Below are positions 9,668 to 18,061 of a DNA stretch of 64,000 nt, one piece after another. The stretch is taken from positions 310,001-374,000 of the forward strand of contig CAWKAA010000002.1 of assembly GCA_963847515.1 (NCBI GenBank). Direction: 5' to 3'. Within the stretch, counting starts at the first letter, position 1; each line of letters begins with the position of its first letter. This stretch comes from QHXW01 sp963847515. GTDB taxonomy: Bacteria > Acidobacteriota > Terriglobia > Bryobacterales > Bryobacteraceae. Both the position numbers and the translations under genes were made by a program. The notes under the pieces were generated by a model, which saw nothing but the letters and a program-made list of their open reading frames with translations, was not told the origin of the DNA and made no database searches.

Positions 9668-11194
9668 ATGAGCGCAGATACAACTGGAACTGATCAGCCC
9701 GTCGTCGGTATCGGCGAGTTCCGGCTCGATGTTCACCTTCGGTGCCTCTCGATTGGGCCCGACAAGGTCAAACTGACACCTAAGCCATTCAGCACGCTTG
9801 AATTTCTTGTTAAGAACCGGCATCGTGTCGTGTCCAAGGCCGAACTCTTGGAGGCGGTTTGGGGCGGTCAGCGCGAGATCAGCACAGTCGAGCATGCGGT
9901 CGGTCAGCTTCGGCGTGCCCTGCGGGACGATGCCGCCGCCCCACGGTATATCGAGACTGTGGCTGGGCATGGGTATCGCCTTGTCGCGGAGGTCCGTGAA
10001 ATTTCGGCCGTTGCAGCCAGTCCGGAAGCGAATCCTAAGGCCGCTTCCCTCACGGAAGGTGTCGACAATAGCGGAGAGACTCTTCATCCCGCGACCGAAC
10101 CAGCCGTGGATCATCCGGTCAGGCAACGCCTTTCCTCGACGAGGAAGATTTACTACGTTTTGGGAGCCGTGGTCCTTTTGGGAATGGTAATCGGGGGCGT
10201 GAGTCTCTTCAAAGGCTCCGCCTCTCCGGAACGGATCACGATCGCCGGTTCAACTCTCACCGCTTGGGACGGCAAAGGCAGGATGCTCTGGGAGCACCAT
10301 TTTGACGAACCCATGCGAAATCTATCGGCGGCAGAGCAGAACTGGCGCGTGCGTTTGGTTGACTTGAATGGTGATGGTCGTCGTGACGTCCTAGTCGCGC
10401 CCATCTTTCCCGAGGGCAGAGATTCCTTTAGGGACGAGCTTTATTGCTTCGCGCCCAATGGAGAATTGCTCTGGAAATACAAGCCCGATCATGCGCTAAG
10501 GTTTGTGAGCGGGAACTTTAGCGGTCCTTGGATATTTCTCGACATGGTTGTCGTACCTGAGGGGAAGCGGCAGGCGGTTTGGCTCTCCATTGGCGATAGG
10601 ATTTGGTGGCCTTCCATCCTTATCAGTTTCGAAGCCAACGGAGATAGGAAGATTCGTTTTGTCAGCTCCGGCTTGATCCGCGCGCTCCACGTCGAGCAGA
10701 ACGGAGCCGGTACGTTCGTACTGGCCGGCGGCGTAAACAACGAGTACCGTCAAGCCTCGTTGGCGGTCCTCAGGGCAGACCAAGCCCCTGCCACGTCGCC
10801 CCAAACACCGGGGAATGGTTACCAATGTCTGGACTGTCCCGCTGGACTTCCCTATCGATATTTCCTTCTCCCGAGATCTGAAGTCAACGTCGCGGGTGGA
10901 CGCCCCTATAACGAGATCAATGTAATATACCGGTACAACGGCCGCGTCCTCCTTGATAGCCATGAGGGAGTGGAGGCTTGCAACGTTCGTGCCCTTTACG
11001 AAACGACCACAGATTTCGTTCCGCGAAACGTCATCTATTCCGACAACTACAAGGAGTGCCATCAACTGCTGGAGCGGTCCGGGGCAATAACTCATGCATG
11101 GGAGAATTGCGGGGAACAGAAGGTTCCCGCAATTGCTGAGCTGTGGGACGGTGCGCACGGTTGGAAGAAGATTCTAGTGCCATGGGTTCGCTAG
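9668..11194 (+). CDS. CadC/ToxR-type membrane one-component regulator with an FG-GAP-like sensor
   Basis: Residues ~10-105 are an OmpR-type winged helix (FRLDVHLRCLSI, LTPKPFSTLEFLVKNRHRVV, VEHAVGQLRRALRDD, YIETVAGHGYRLV). A linker leads to one membrane helix at ~165-182 (YYVLGAVVLLGMVIGGVSLF). The ~320-residue outer part has propeller-like strands with WDGKGRMLWEHHF and the calcium-loop-like VDLNGDGRRDVLVAP. This layout is a CadC-like regulator that senses outside the membrane and binds DNA inside. It is divergent from the PEP-CTERM/YD-repeat pair, with 224 bases between starts, so those genes are natural candidate targets. Two cysteine pairs in the outer domain (CLDC and C..C near the end) could form disulfides. 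Confidence 0.8.
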   Translation: MSADTTGTDQPVVGIGEFRLDVHLRCLSIGPDKVKLTPKPFSTLEFLVKNRHRVVSKAELLEAVWGGQREISTVEHAVGQLRRALRDDAAAPRYIETVAGHGYRLVAEVREISAVAASPEANPKAASLTEGVDNSGETLHPATEPAVDHPVRQRLSSTRKIYYVLGAVVLLGMVIGGVSLFKGSASPERITIAGSTLTAWDGKGRMLWEHHFDEPMRNLSAAEQNWRVRLVDLNGDGRRDVLVAPIFPEGRDSFRDELYCFAPNGELLWKYKPDHALRFVSGNFSGPWIFLDMVVVPEGKRQAVWLSIGDRIWWPSILISFEANGDRKIRFVSSGLIRALHVEQNGAGTFVLAGGVNNEYRQASLAVLRADQAPATSPQTPGNGYQCLDCPAGLPYRYFLLPRSEVNVAGGRPYNEINVIYRYNGRVLLDSHEGVEACNVRALYETTTDFVPRNVIYSDNYKECHQLLERSGAITHAWENCGEQKVPAIAELWDGAHGWKKILVPWVR

Positions 11195-11200
11195 GGCCGA

Positions 11201-11254
11201 GCCACCGAATGGGGCATTTCCCGGACCGCGCTCACTACTGCGCTGGCGCTCGAC
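11201..11254 (+). pseudogene. Relic of an OxlT-like MFS gene
   Basis: Eighteen codons read ATEWGISRTALTTALALD. The intact carrier at 1211-2455 has the same stretch (from about position 1939) with a single amino-acid difference, while many third codon positions differ. This is a fragment of a second, related gene and not a recent copy. It starts only six bases after the regulator's stop codon, and an inverted repeat follows directly. Confidence 0.7.
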
Positions 11255-11262
11255 GGGAAACC

Positions 11263-11330
11263 AGGGACGGAGACCTCATTTCCCGATACCAATTGCAAGG
11301 TACAAAGGCGGATTTGAGGTCTCCGTCCCT
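11263..11330. repeat. Perfect 16-bp inverted repeat
   Basis: The left arm agggacggagacctca (11263-11278) and the right arm tgaggtctccgtccct (11315-11330) are exact reverse complements with 36 bases between. It lies just after the MFS relic and downstream of the CadC-like gene. It could be a terminator without a T-run, or a small mobile repeat unit. Confidence 0.8.
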
Positions 11331-11410
11331 CATAGCAGTCCCCTTATAGCAACCCCACACAACCAACGCGACGATCTAAGCCGGTGTTAGAATTCTCCCT
11401 GTTGGACGGT

Positions 11411-11689
11411 ATGCCGCACACGGTCCTGACTCGTTTTGTCCTGCGGTCTTTCTCCGGGCTGGCCATGGCGACGGCCGCATATGCGCAGGCGGCTGTCGAG
11501 TATGCCGCCAAGTCATCCAGCAGCGCACTTTCCGGATCCGGGGGCGGTGCCCGTTTGGGAGCTTGTCCCGTCGATGGCACGTTGCTCACCTGCGTGAGAC
11601 AGTCCTATCCCGTAGTGTTTTATGCTGCGACCGTCGCGGCTTGCGTCTTTGTGGTGTCTCTCTTGTTTCGCCAGGGCCGCCGGGTTTGA
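11411..11689 (+). CDS. Small exported membrane protein, hypothetical
   Basis: About 92 residues from ATG 11411; a GTG at 11384 would add nine. The N-terminus looks like a signal peptide ending in ATAAYAQA. A short Ser/Gly-rich part with two cysteines (LGACPVDGTLLTCV) follows, then one membrane helix (VVFYAATVAACVFVVSLLF) and a basic end (RQGRR). That order suggests an exported, C-terminally anchored protein. A tagaat box sits about 20 bases upstream of the ATG. I do not recognise a family, but the organised layout makes it a likely real gene. Confidence 0.5.
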   Translation: MPHTVLTRFVLRSFSGLAMATAAYAQAAVEYAAKSSSSALSGSGGGARLGACPVDGTLLTCVRQSYPVVFYAATVAACVFVVSLLFRQGRRV

Positions 11690-11710
11690 CGTGAAGACGG
11701 CGACTACCGC

Positions 11711-11896
11711 TGGTCTAGCGCCGCACCACATGTCTTCAAGCTTCCTGACATACAGAGCCCTCTGCTTCGCCTGGATTTGCTCTGCAGTGGCGATCTCTCG
11801 TTTGGCATCATCGAGACGGCTGAGTTTTTGAGCACTCTCCGAAGATTGCCCTGGCCCCCTCTCTGCCGCGCGCCCAGCTGCCAGGATGGGGTCGGT
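11711..11896 (-). pseudogene. Possible remnant of a coiled-coil gene
   Basis: On the minus strand the frame downstream of the hydrolase stop stays open and reads like protein: ILAAGRAAERGPGQSSESAQ, then KLSRLDDAKREIATAEQ and QRALYVRKLEDMW. It has amphipathic, coiled-coil character but no start codon at a sensible place and a nonsense-like continuation. It may be a truncated gene; it could also be chance. Confidence 0.3.
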
Positions 11897-13015
11897 TCAA
11901 AACATCTTTTCTAAACCGGGAAGATAGAACTTCGCAATGCCCTCTGCAATGGGTAAGGGGTCATCTTTAGCCTGCAGATTTGTCAGGACCACGATACATA
12001 ACCGTTGCTTCGGAAATGCCAATACGGACGTCGCTGATCCCCCAGTCAAGAATACCCTTGGATACTTGCCTTTTGAATTATCTGCGTAGAACCATCCCAC
12101 TGCGGGTGCAACCACTCCAGTGATTTCCATATCTTTGGCAATGTCAACGATTGTGCCGGCATGATTTCTGGCGGGTTCCCACATTCGCTCAAGCGTGGAA
12201 GCGGCCAATAACTTTCCGGCGGTGAGCAATACGGCGAACCGTTCCATATCTGCGATATTTGAGTTCAACCCAGCGGCAGCATCGAGATAGCCCGGATACG
12301 TATACAGGTTTGTAGCGTTCTCGATCCGATCATTATTCAGCGCCGTATACATATCGGCTCGTCCTGCAATGATTGTCCGTGCGTCGCCCCACAAGGTTTG
12401 CGGCATATCCCGCCCTAAGACCGTAGAGATCACAAATTCACGGAAGCCCTGTCCGGAAACGCGCTCAATGATTCGCTTGAGAAGCACGTAGTTTGTCTGG
12501 TCGTATTGAAAACGAGAACCAGGAGGTGCAATGATGCCCCGCGAGCTTGCTTCACGCAAAGCTTCTTCCTCGGTTCGTGCCAATTCGAGCGTGGACAGAG
12601 GTTGATTTGGGTTTGCGATGACGTCAGGCAATCCCGAAGTGTGCGTAGCAAGTTCCCTGAGGGTAACTTGCCTCCATGCCGGTGGCAGTCCGGTCAGATA
12701 TTTTGATACTGTATCGTCGAGATGGAGCTTGCCGTCCTGCTCCAACTTCATCAGTGCCACAGCCGAAAACACCTTCGTGACGGACGCAAGCTGAAAGAGA
12801 GTAGTCCGGCCAACCGGCACGCTCAGTTGCAGGTTGGCATCACCGTTAACAATCTCTTCCAACACTTTGCCGTCTTGAACTACTGCAATCGCGGCGCCAG
12901 GCACATGTTGGTCTTTCAAAAAAGACCTCACGTAGGTATCCATCGAATCGCCGGCAGACAGAATTGGCGTAAACAACAGAAGCATCAATAGCGGGCACGA
13001 CTTGCACACGCCCAT
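11897..13015 (-). CDS. Serine hydrolase of the beta-lactamase class C / esterase family
   Basis: 372 residues with an N-terminal signal peptide (LLMLLLFTPILSAGD). The catalytic SxxK motif is S78-V-T-K81 within FQLASVTKVFSAVALMKLE. ATHTSGLPD and PPGSRFQYDQTNY follow, and FLTGGSATSV stands where KTG would be. The second motif is YDQ at 171-173 rather than the usual YSN or YAN, a conservative but uncommon change. These enzymes act in the periplasm or outside as esterases, D-peptidases or transpeptidase-like proteins; few are true beta-lactamases. The gene lies 85 bases downstream of an AraC-family gene on the same strand, which may control it. Confidence 0.85.
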   Translation of the reverse strand: MGVCKSCPLLMLLLFTPILSAGDSMDTYVRSFLKDQHVPGAAIAVVQDGKVLEEIVNGDANLQLSVPVGRTTLFQLASVTKVFSAVALMKLEQDGKLHLDDTVSKYLTGLPPAWRQVTLRELATHTSGLPDVIANPNQPLSTLELARTEEEALREASSRGIIAPPGSRFQYDQTNYVLLKRIIERVSGQGFREFVISTVLGRDMPQTLWGDARTIIAGRADMYTALNNDRIENATNLYTYPGYLDAAAGLNSNIADMERFAVLLTAGKLLAASTLERMWEPARNHAGTIVDIAKDMEITGVVAPAVGWFYADNSKGKYPRVFLTGGSATSVLAFPKQRLCIVVLTNLQAKDDPLPIAEGIAKFYLPGLEKMF

Positions 13016-13100
13016 CTTGAGCTGGCATAGTTGTTGGCCTCGAAGTCACGATAGAAGTCTATTTCGTTCCCCTTGAGAACAAATAGAACGACTGATGCTT

Positions 13101-13857
13101 TTAGGACGTTTTCAGCATGGAGTTTTTTCGAAATTGCTTCGGCGAAATTCCCATTTCCCGTTTGAACACTCGCGAGAAATGGCTTTGGTCGGAGAACCCA
13201 AGCAACGCAGCAATCTCTGCAAGGCTTTTCCGAGGATGCAGCAAGTGCATCCTCGCTTGTTGGATACGCAGTTGGTGTATGTATTGACTCATCGAACAGC
13301 CGCGGAAGCGCTTGAATGTCCTGCCAACATGTGACGGGTGAATTCCGACATCGTCACAGACCTTACGAAGAGTGATCGTTTCAGAGGCATGCTCCCGGAG
13401 AGCCTCGTCGATTAATTTCAGCCAAGGCGGTTCCGAACGCTCCCGCGTGAAACTCCTCGCTCGGGGCAGAAGCCCCAAAAGCTCGAGGGCGAGACCCTCC
13501 GCATATAGGCGACTAAAGATTTTTTGGCCAACCACGGACGCGAGTTTGAACGCCAAGCCGGAGACCTGTCCGCCGATTACGAATCCATCTGTTATAGGAA
13601 CGGATTCTTCGCGAAGTCGGCAAACCCAACGCGAGTCAAGCTCAACGCTGAAAAGACGCCCTCCAATTTTCTCGAAGCGATCGCGATGACTCTCTTCAGC
13701 CGGATGAAACAGCGCTGTACCCACTTCACAACAAACTTCGACCGGGTTCCTGGTCTCGGTGTAGGCGCCTTGCAGAAGTACGGAAAGATAGCAAGAGGAA
13801 TGGCAATGTTCCGGAATTTGAGAGCGAGATTCATATTGAGATATCCGGAAGGTCCAT
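13101..13857 (-). CDS. AraC-family transcription regulator, N-terminal frameshift
   Basis: The C-terminal two-helix-turn-helix unit is complete: ITLRKVCDDVGIHPSHVGRT, then KSLAEIAALLGFSDQSHFSR and FKREMGISPKQFRK. The N-terminal cupin-like part (SQIPEHCHSS, YLSVLLQGAYTETRNPVEVC, GTALFHPAEESHRD) is open in the same frame up to about 13870 but has no start codon. ATG 13857 lies in the neighbouring frame, so one base is probably lost or gained near 13845. GTG 13724 would give a shorter protein lacking most of the cupin. The His-rich pocket suggests small-ligand sensing. The downstream serine hydrolase is the likely target. Confidence 0.8.
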
Positions 13858-13999
13858 TTTTTGGCCCCTAGGCCGGTATTTCCTTCTCAGTGTATACCCC
13901 AGCCCCTTTTTTTGATCCCCCTTGGAGGCGAATTTTCAATTCTTGAGGTCTGAATCGCCGGGCTTGCGCCGCCTAATTAGCCTCCTGCTCTAAGGCTGC

Positions 14000-14785
14000 C
14001 TACAACTCCCTCACAATCGGAAACTGCTCCTGCACCCTCTCTTCCCTGCCCTCCACATCCAGAAACCGCGGGTCCAGTAGCCGCTGCGTATCCACATTTC
14101 CCATGGCTGAGAGGATGTTCTCCTTCAGGTGGGGATAGTCCTGCTCCAGTTCCTTGAAGATTTCTCGCAATGACCGGCGCACGGTGCCCGTTCGCTGCGA
14201 GCAGCCGCAGGGTACCAGCGGTGCACCCAGCGATTCCGCGTACGCGGCCGTGATGTCTTCGGTGACAAAAACCAGCGGGCGAATCAGCCGGAACTCGCGG
14301 TCGCGCGAGTGCGTTACCGCCGGAAGCGCGCTCAGCTTGCCGGTGAACATGGTGTTGCGCAGCAGCGATTCGCAGAAATCGTCGGCGGTGTGGCCGAACG
14401 CAATCACGTTGGCGCCCAGGCCGCGAGCGATCTCGTAGACCGCCCGCCGCCGGTACCGGCTGCATAAGTCGCAACCGTGGTCCGGCTGCTCGTCGAGCAA
14501 ACGCAGCGACGGCTTATCGCGAAAGTACGTCCATGCGATCCCGCGCTCTTTGAGATAGTCGCCCAGCGGCTCGATCGGCCGGAGAAACTTTCCCTGCTCC
14601 ACCGTGAAGGCGCAGACGGAAAACTCCACCGGCGCGCGCTTTGCAAGCAAAAGCAACGCTTCGAGCAGAGTCAGCGAATCCTTGCCGCCGGAAAGCGCCA
14701 CCGCCACGCGGTCGCCATCGCGAATCATTTTGAAACGATGGACGGCCTCGCCCACCTTGCGCAGCAGTGTTTTTTCCAGCTCCAC
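14000..14785 (-). CDS. ttcA: TtcA-family tRNA thiolation enzyme (PP-loop ATPase)
   Basis: 261 residues. The PP-loop SGGKDS is at 32-37. Three cysteine positions expected for an iron-sulfur TtcA-type enzyme are present: C105 and C108 (CDLC), and C193/C195 in VPCGCSQRTG. AFGHTADDFCESLLRN is the conserved GHxxDD segment. TtcA adenylates C32 of certain tRNAs and replaces the oxygen with sulfur to give 2-thiocytidine. A related thiouridine enzyme is possible, since the length suits both. It is divergent from rsmB, with 35 bases between the starts, so two RNA-modification genes share one promoter region. Confidence 0.85.
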   Translation of the reverse strand: MELEKTLLRKVGEAVHRFKMIRDGDRVAVALSGGKDSLTLLEALLLLAKRAPVEFSVCAFTVEQGKFLRPIEPLGDYLKERGIAWTYFRDKPSLRLLDEQPDHGCDLCSRYRRRAVYEIARGLGANVIAFGHTADDFCESLLRNTMFTGKLSALPAVTHSRDREFRLIRPLVFVTEDITAAYAESLGAPLVPCGCSQRTGTVRRSLREIFKELEQDYPHLKENILSAMGNVDTQRLLDPRFLDVEGREERVQEQFPIVREL

Positions 14786-14820
14786 AAATTGATTATAGTT
14801 GGGGTCACAGGCCGTTTATC

Positions 14821-15977
14821 GTGTCGCCCACCGTTTCTCCCGCCCGCCTGCTGGCATTTGACACCCTTCGCAAAGTTGGGCGGGGCGGCTATGCCTCTGA
14901 CCTGCTGGCGGCCGGAGCCACGCCGCTCGATCCGCGCGATGCCGGACTGGCCTCTGAAATCGTGTTCGGCGTCCTCCGTTACCAGGCGCAGCTGGATTTC
15001 CTCATCCAACATTATTCGGGACGCGGCGCCCGCAAGCTGGATTTTGAAGTCCTGCTCGCGCTTCGCATGGGCGTTTACCAGCTCCGGTATCTCGACCGCA
15101 TCCCCGCGCACGCCGCCGTAGGCCAGAGTGTAGAGCTGGTTAAGAGCCAGGGGTTCCGCTCCGCAGCTGGGTTCGCCAACGCAGTTCTGCGAAAAGTGGG
15201 TCGAGAAGCGGTCGCATGGCCCAGCCGCGCTGTCGAACTCTCGCATCCCGAATGGCTTCTCGAGCGCTGGGACCGCGAGTTCGGCGCCGAAACCACGGCG
15301 CTCATTGCGCGCGCTAACCTGCGGCCCCCCGAAACCTATATCCGCATACCTGCCGGCCGCGAGATTCCCCCGGACGTCAAGGTCGAACCCGCGGAAATTC
15401 CGGGCTGCTATCGCCTGGTCGCCGGTGAAGCGGGCGGATTTCGGATTCAGGATATCGGCTCGCAGTCCGTGGTGCCGTTGCTCGATCTGGCGCCAGGCCA
15501 GACTTTTCTCGATCTCTGCGCCGCACCCGGCAACAAGACCGCCCAGGCTGTGGAATCCGGTGTCCACGCGGTGGCCTGTGATTTCCACGCTAAGCGGGTG
15601 GAAATGCTCAAGCCGCTGGGAGTCGACATCTTGCACCTGGATGGCACACGCCCGCTGCCATTCGGACGGCGCTTCGACCGCATCCTTCTAGACGCGCCGT
15701 GTTCGGGCACGGGCACTCTCGCACGCAATCCGGAAATCAAGTGGAGGCTCCAACCGGAAGACATCCAGGATCTGCGGCGGCGCCAGGTCGTGCTGTTCAA
15801 AAACGCGCTGGAAGTACTCGCCCCCGGGGCGTGCTGGTCTATTCCACCTGCTCGCTCGAGCGGGAGGAAAATGACGGCGTCGTGGAAGCTTTGGGCCTCA
15901 CCCCGGACCATGTGATGCGCCGGATTCCAGGCATCCAGGCGGGAGACGGCTTTTTCGCCGCTGTGCTAAGATCATGA
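14821..15977 (+). CDS. rsmB: 16S rRNA m5C967 methyltransferase RsmB, frameshifted
   Basis: The N-terminal ~130 residues are a NusB-like RNA-binding domain (ARLLAFDTLRKVGRGGYASD, RALELSHPEWLL-type region). The methyltransferase domain shows LDLCAAPGNKTAQ (SAM loop), DAPCSGTGTLARNPEIKW with the PC cysteine, and STCSLEREEND with the catalytic TCS cysteine. The last motif is in another frame: one G is missing in the run at 15826-15829, and the true reading is LAPGGVLVYSTCSLE. GTG 14821 is the best start, because upstream residues do not fit the family. It modifies C967 of 16S rRNA using SAM. It heads a same-strand run with rpe, bamD, a receiver, yajQ and a hydrolase. Confidence 0.9.
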
Positions 15978-15993
15978 GAGTTCACAACTGAAA

Positions 15994-16667
15994 ATGGTTC
16001 AAATTGTTCCCTCGATCCTGTCAGCGGACTTTGCCCGCCTGGCCGAGGAGATCGAGCGCGTAGAACGCGGCGGCGCTGCCATGTTGCATCTGGACGTCAT
16101 GGATGGCCATTTCGTGCCCAATCTCACAATCGGCCCGCCGGTGGTTCGAGTATTCGAAAGGCTACCCGGGCGCGCCTCGACCTCCATCTGATGATCGAGG
16201 ATCCGGACTACTATGCGCCCATCTTCATCCAGGCCGGGGCCGACCAGGTTTCGGTCCATCAGGAGGTCTGCCGCAACCTGGATCGCACGCTGCGCATGAT
16301 TCAAAGTGAGGGCGCCCTGGCCGGCGTGGTCTTGAATCCGGCTACGCCGGTGGCGATGCTGGAAGACGTTCTGGAAGTGGCGGACTACGTGCTAATTATG
16401 AGCGTCAATCCAGGATTCGGCGGGCAGCAGTTTATTCCGCATTCGCTTGAAAAGGTCCGCCAGTTGGACCGGCAGAGACGGGAGAAGGGTTTACGCCTTC
16501 CGATCGAAATCGATGGCGGAATTACACTCGAAAACGTGCAGGAAGCGGTTCGGGCAGGGTGTGACTGGATTGTCACAGGGTCGTCCATATTTCACGCGCC
16601 CGATCCGGCCGCTGCCGTTCGCCAGATGCGACAAACTGCACAGGAGGCTACGGCGGTACGGGTTTGA
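15994..16667 (+). CDS. rpe: Ribulose-phosphate 3-epimerase, frameshifted
   Basis: The N-terminal part reads VQIVPSILSADFARLAEEIE and MLHLDVMDGHFVPNLTIGPP with the metal-binding residues. The second part, in another frame, reads LHLMIEDPDYY, VLIMSVNPGFGGQQFIP, LPIEIDGGITLENV and WIVTGSSIF, the phosphate-binding end of the TIM barrel. A base is missing near 16148, and the restored reading is VVRSIRKATRARLDLHLMIE. The enzyme interconverts ribulose 5-phosphate and xylulose 5-phosphate in the pentose phosphate pathway. Because it is nearly always essential, the break is most likely a sequencing error. It starts 16 bases after rsmB and ends at the bamD start. Confidence 0.9.
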
Positions 16668-16675
16668 ATACGATT

Positions 16676-18061
16676 ATGCTTTTTAGTCGACATCGCATTC
16701 AAATCATCCTCGCCCTCGCGGCGATTCTGGGGCAGCTTACTTTTGCGGGAATTCGGCGCAAGAAGTACGAGAACCCCATCACCAAGGATACCCAGCAGCC
16801 CGACAAGGTGCTGTTCGACAAGGCAATCAGCGACATCGAGCATGGCCGCTACGAAGTCGCGCGGCTGACGCTGAATACCCTGATCAACACCTACGACACC
16901 AGCGAGTTTCTGGCGAAGGCCAAGCTGGCCATCGCCGATAGCTGGTATCGCGAGGGCGGCTCGCACGGCCTGGCGCAGGCCGAGGCCGAATATAAGGACT
17001 TCATCCTGTTCTATCCCACCATGGAGGAGGCGGCGGAGTCGCAGGAAAAAGTCTGCATGATCCACTACAAGCAGATGGAGAAGGCCGACCGCGACCGGCA
17101 GCAGGCCATTCGCGCCGAAGATGAGTGCCGCTTGCTGCATGCAGAATATCCCAACAGCAAGTTCGCTCCGGAAGCACAGCAGATGCTGCGCAATATCCAG
17201 GAAGTGCTGGCTCAAGGCGAATACAAAACTGGAATCTTTTACCACACCAAAGGCAGCTACCCAGCCGCGGCGAACCGTCTGCAGGCACTGGTCGACCAGT
17301 ACCCACTGTTCAGCCAGGCGGATGACGCCCTATGGCAGGTCGCGGATTCGTACACCCGCATGGGCGACCGGTTTGAAGACAAGGCTGCGACCGCCTACAC
17401 CAGAATCGTGAAGGACTATCCCCTCAGCGATCGCGCCGAAGCGGCCACGGCCAGGCTGAAGGAAATGAATCGCCCGGTACCGGAGGCCGATCCGGTGGCG
17501 TATGCGCGCATGAAGTACGAGTTCGAGAACCGGGAAAAAGCCAGGATGCTCAGCCACGTGTTGGGCATGTTCAAGCACAGCCCCGACACGCGAGCGGCGG
17601 CGAAATCCGGCACGCCGGCCATGGCGGTCACCCGTCCCACACTGCCGTTGAGCGTACCCGCCGCTTTCAATGCTGCAACAGCCGGCGGCGTATCGGACGT
17701 CAACGCGCAGGTTGTGACTGATTCCACGGCGCTCGATACGAAACCGGACGCCCGGCAAAATCCGCCCGCGGCAACCAGTGGCTCGGCCCCTGCTGCCGGC
17801 ACCACCGGTGGTGCTGCGGCTGCGGGATCCGCGCCTGCGCCGGACGGCTCCGCAGCACGGGTGGCTACTGCCTCAGCAGCTCAGCTCCCGCCGCCGACCA
17901 ACCACACGCCGCCGAAGACCAAGAAGAAGCCTAAGAAAAAGGAGGCTGCTCCGCAAACCCCTGCTCCAGCCGCGGCGTCACAAACTCCGGCGTCACAACC
18001 GCCCGCTCCGCAAGCCGGTGCTGCAACAAGCGATTCGCAGCAACCCGTCAAGCAGCCATGA
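16676..18061 (+). CDS. bamD: BamD-like TPR protein with Ala/Pro-rich tail
   Basis: About 461 residues. A signal-like N-terminus (IILALAAILGQLTFAG) is followed by IRRKKYENPITKDTQQPDKV and TPR helices (FDKAISDIEHGRYEVARLTL, YKDFILFYPTMEEAAES, RLQALVDQYPLFSQADDALW) to about residue 280. A low-complexity Ala/Pro/Gln tail with a lysine patch (KTKKKPKKK) follows. BamD is the essential outer-membrane lipoprotein of the BAM machine. Here the lipobox cysteine expected just before RKKYEN is absent: the residues are AGIRRKK. ATG 16676 is preferred to TTG 16664, which would overlap the rpe stop. The tail is much longer than in proteobacterial BamD (about 245 residues). Confidence 0.8.
   Translation: MLFSRHRIQIILALAAILGQLTFAGIRRKKYENPITKDTQQPDKVLFDKAISDIEHGRYEVARLTLNTLINTYDTSEFLAKAKLAIADSWYREGGSHGLAQAEAEYKDFILFYPTMEEAAESQEKVCMIHYKQMEKADRDRQQAIRAEDECRLLHAEYPNSKFAPEAQQMLRNIQEVLAQGEYKTGIFYHTKGSYPAAANRLQALVDQYPLFSQADDALWQVADSYTRMGDRFEDKAATAYTRIVKDYPLSDRAEAATARLKEMNRPVPEADPVAYARMKYEFENREKARMLSHVLGMFKHSPDTRAAAKSGTPAMAVTRPTLPLSVPAAFNAATAGGVSDVNAQVVTDSTALDTKPDARQNPPAATSGSAPAAGTTGGAAAAGSAPAPDGSAARVATASAAQLPPPTNHTPPKTKKKPKKKEAAPQTPAPAAASQTPASQPPAPQAGAATSDSQQPVKQP

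Noticed and set aside
14725..15636. 303-residue open frame opposite ttcA/rsmB
   Set aside because: Antisense shadow of rsmB; its product has no signal or family motif.
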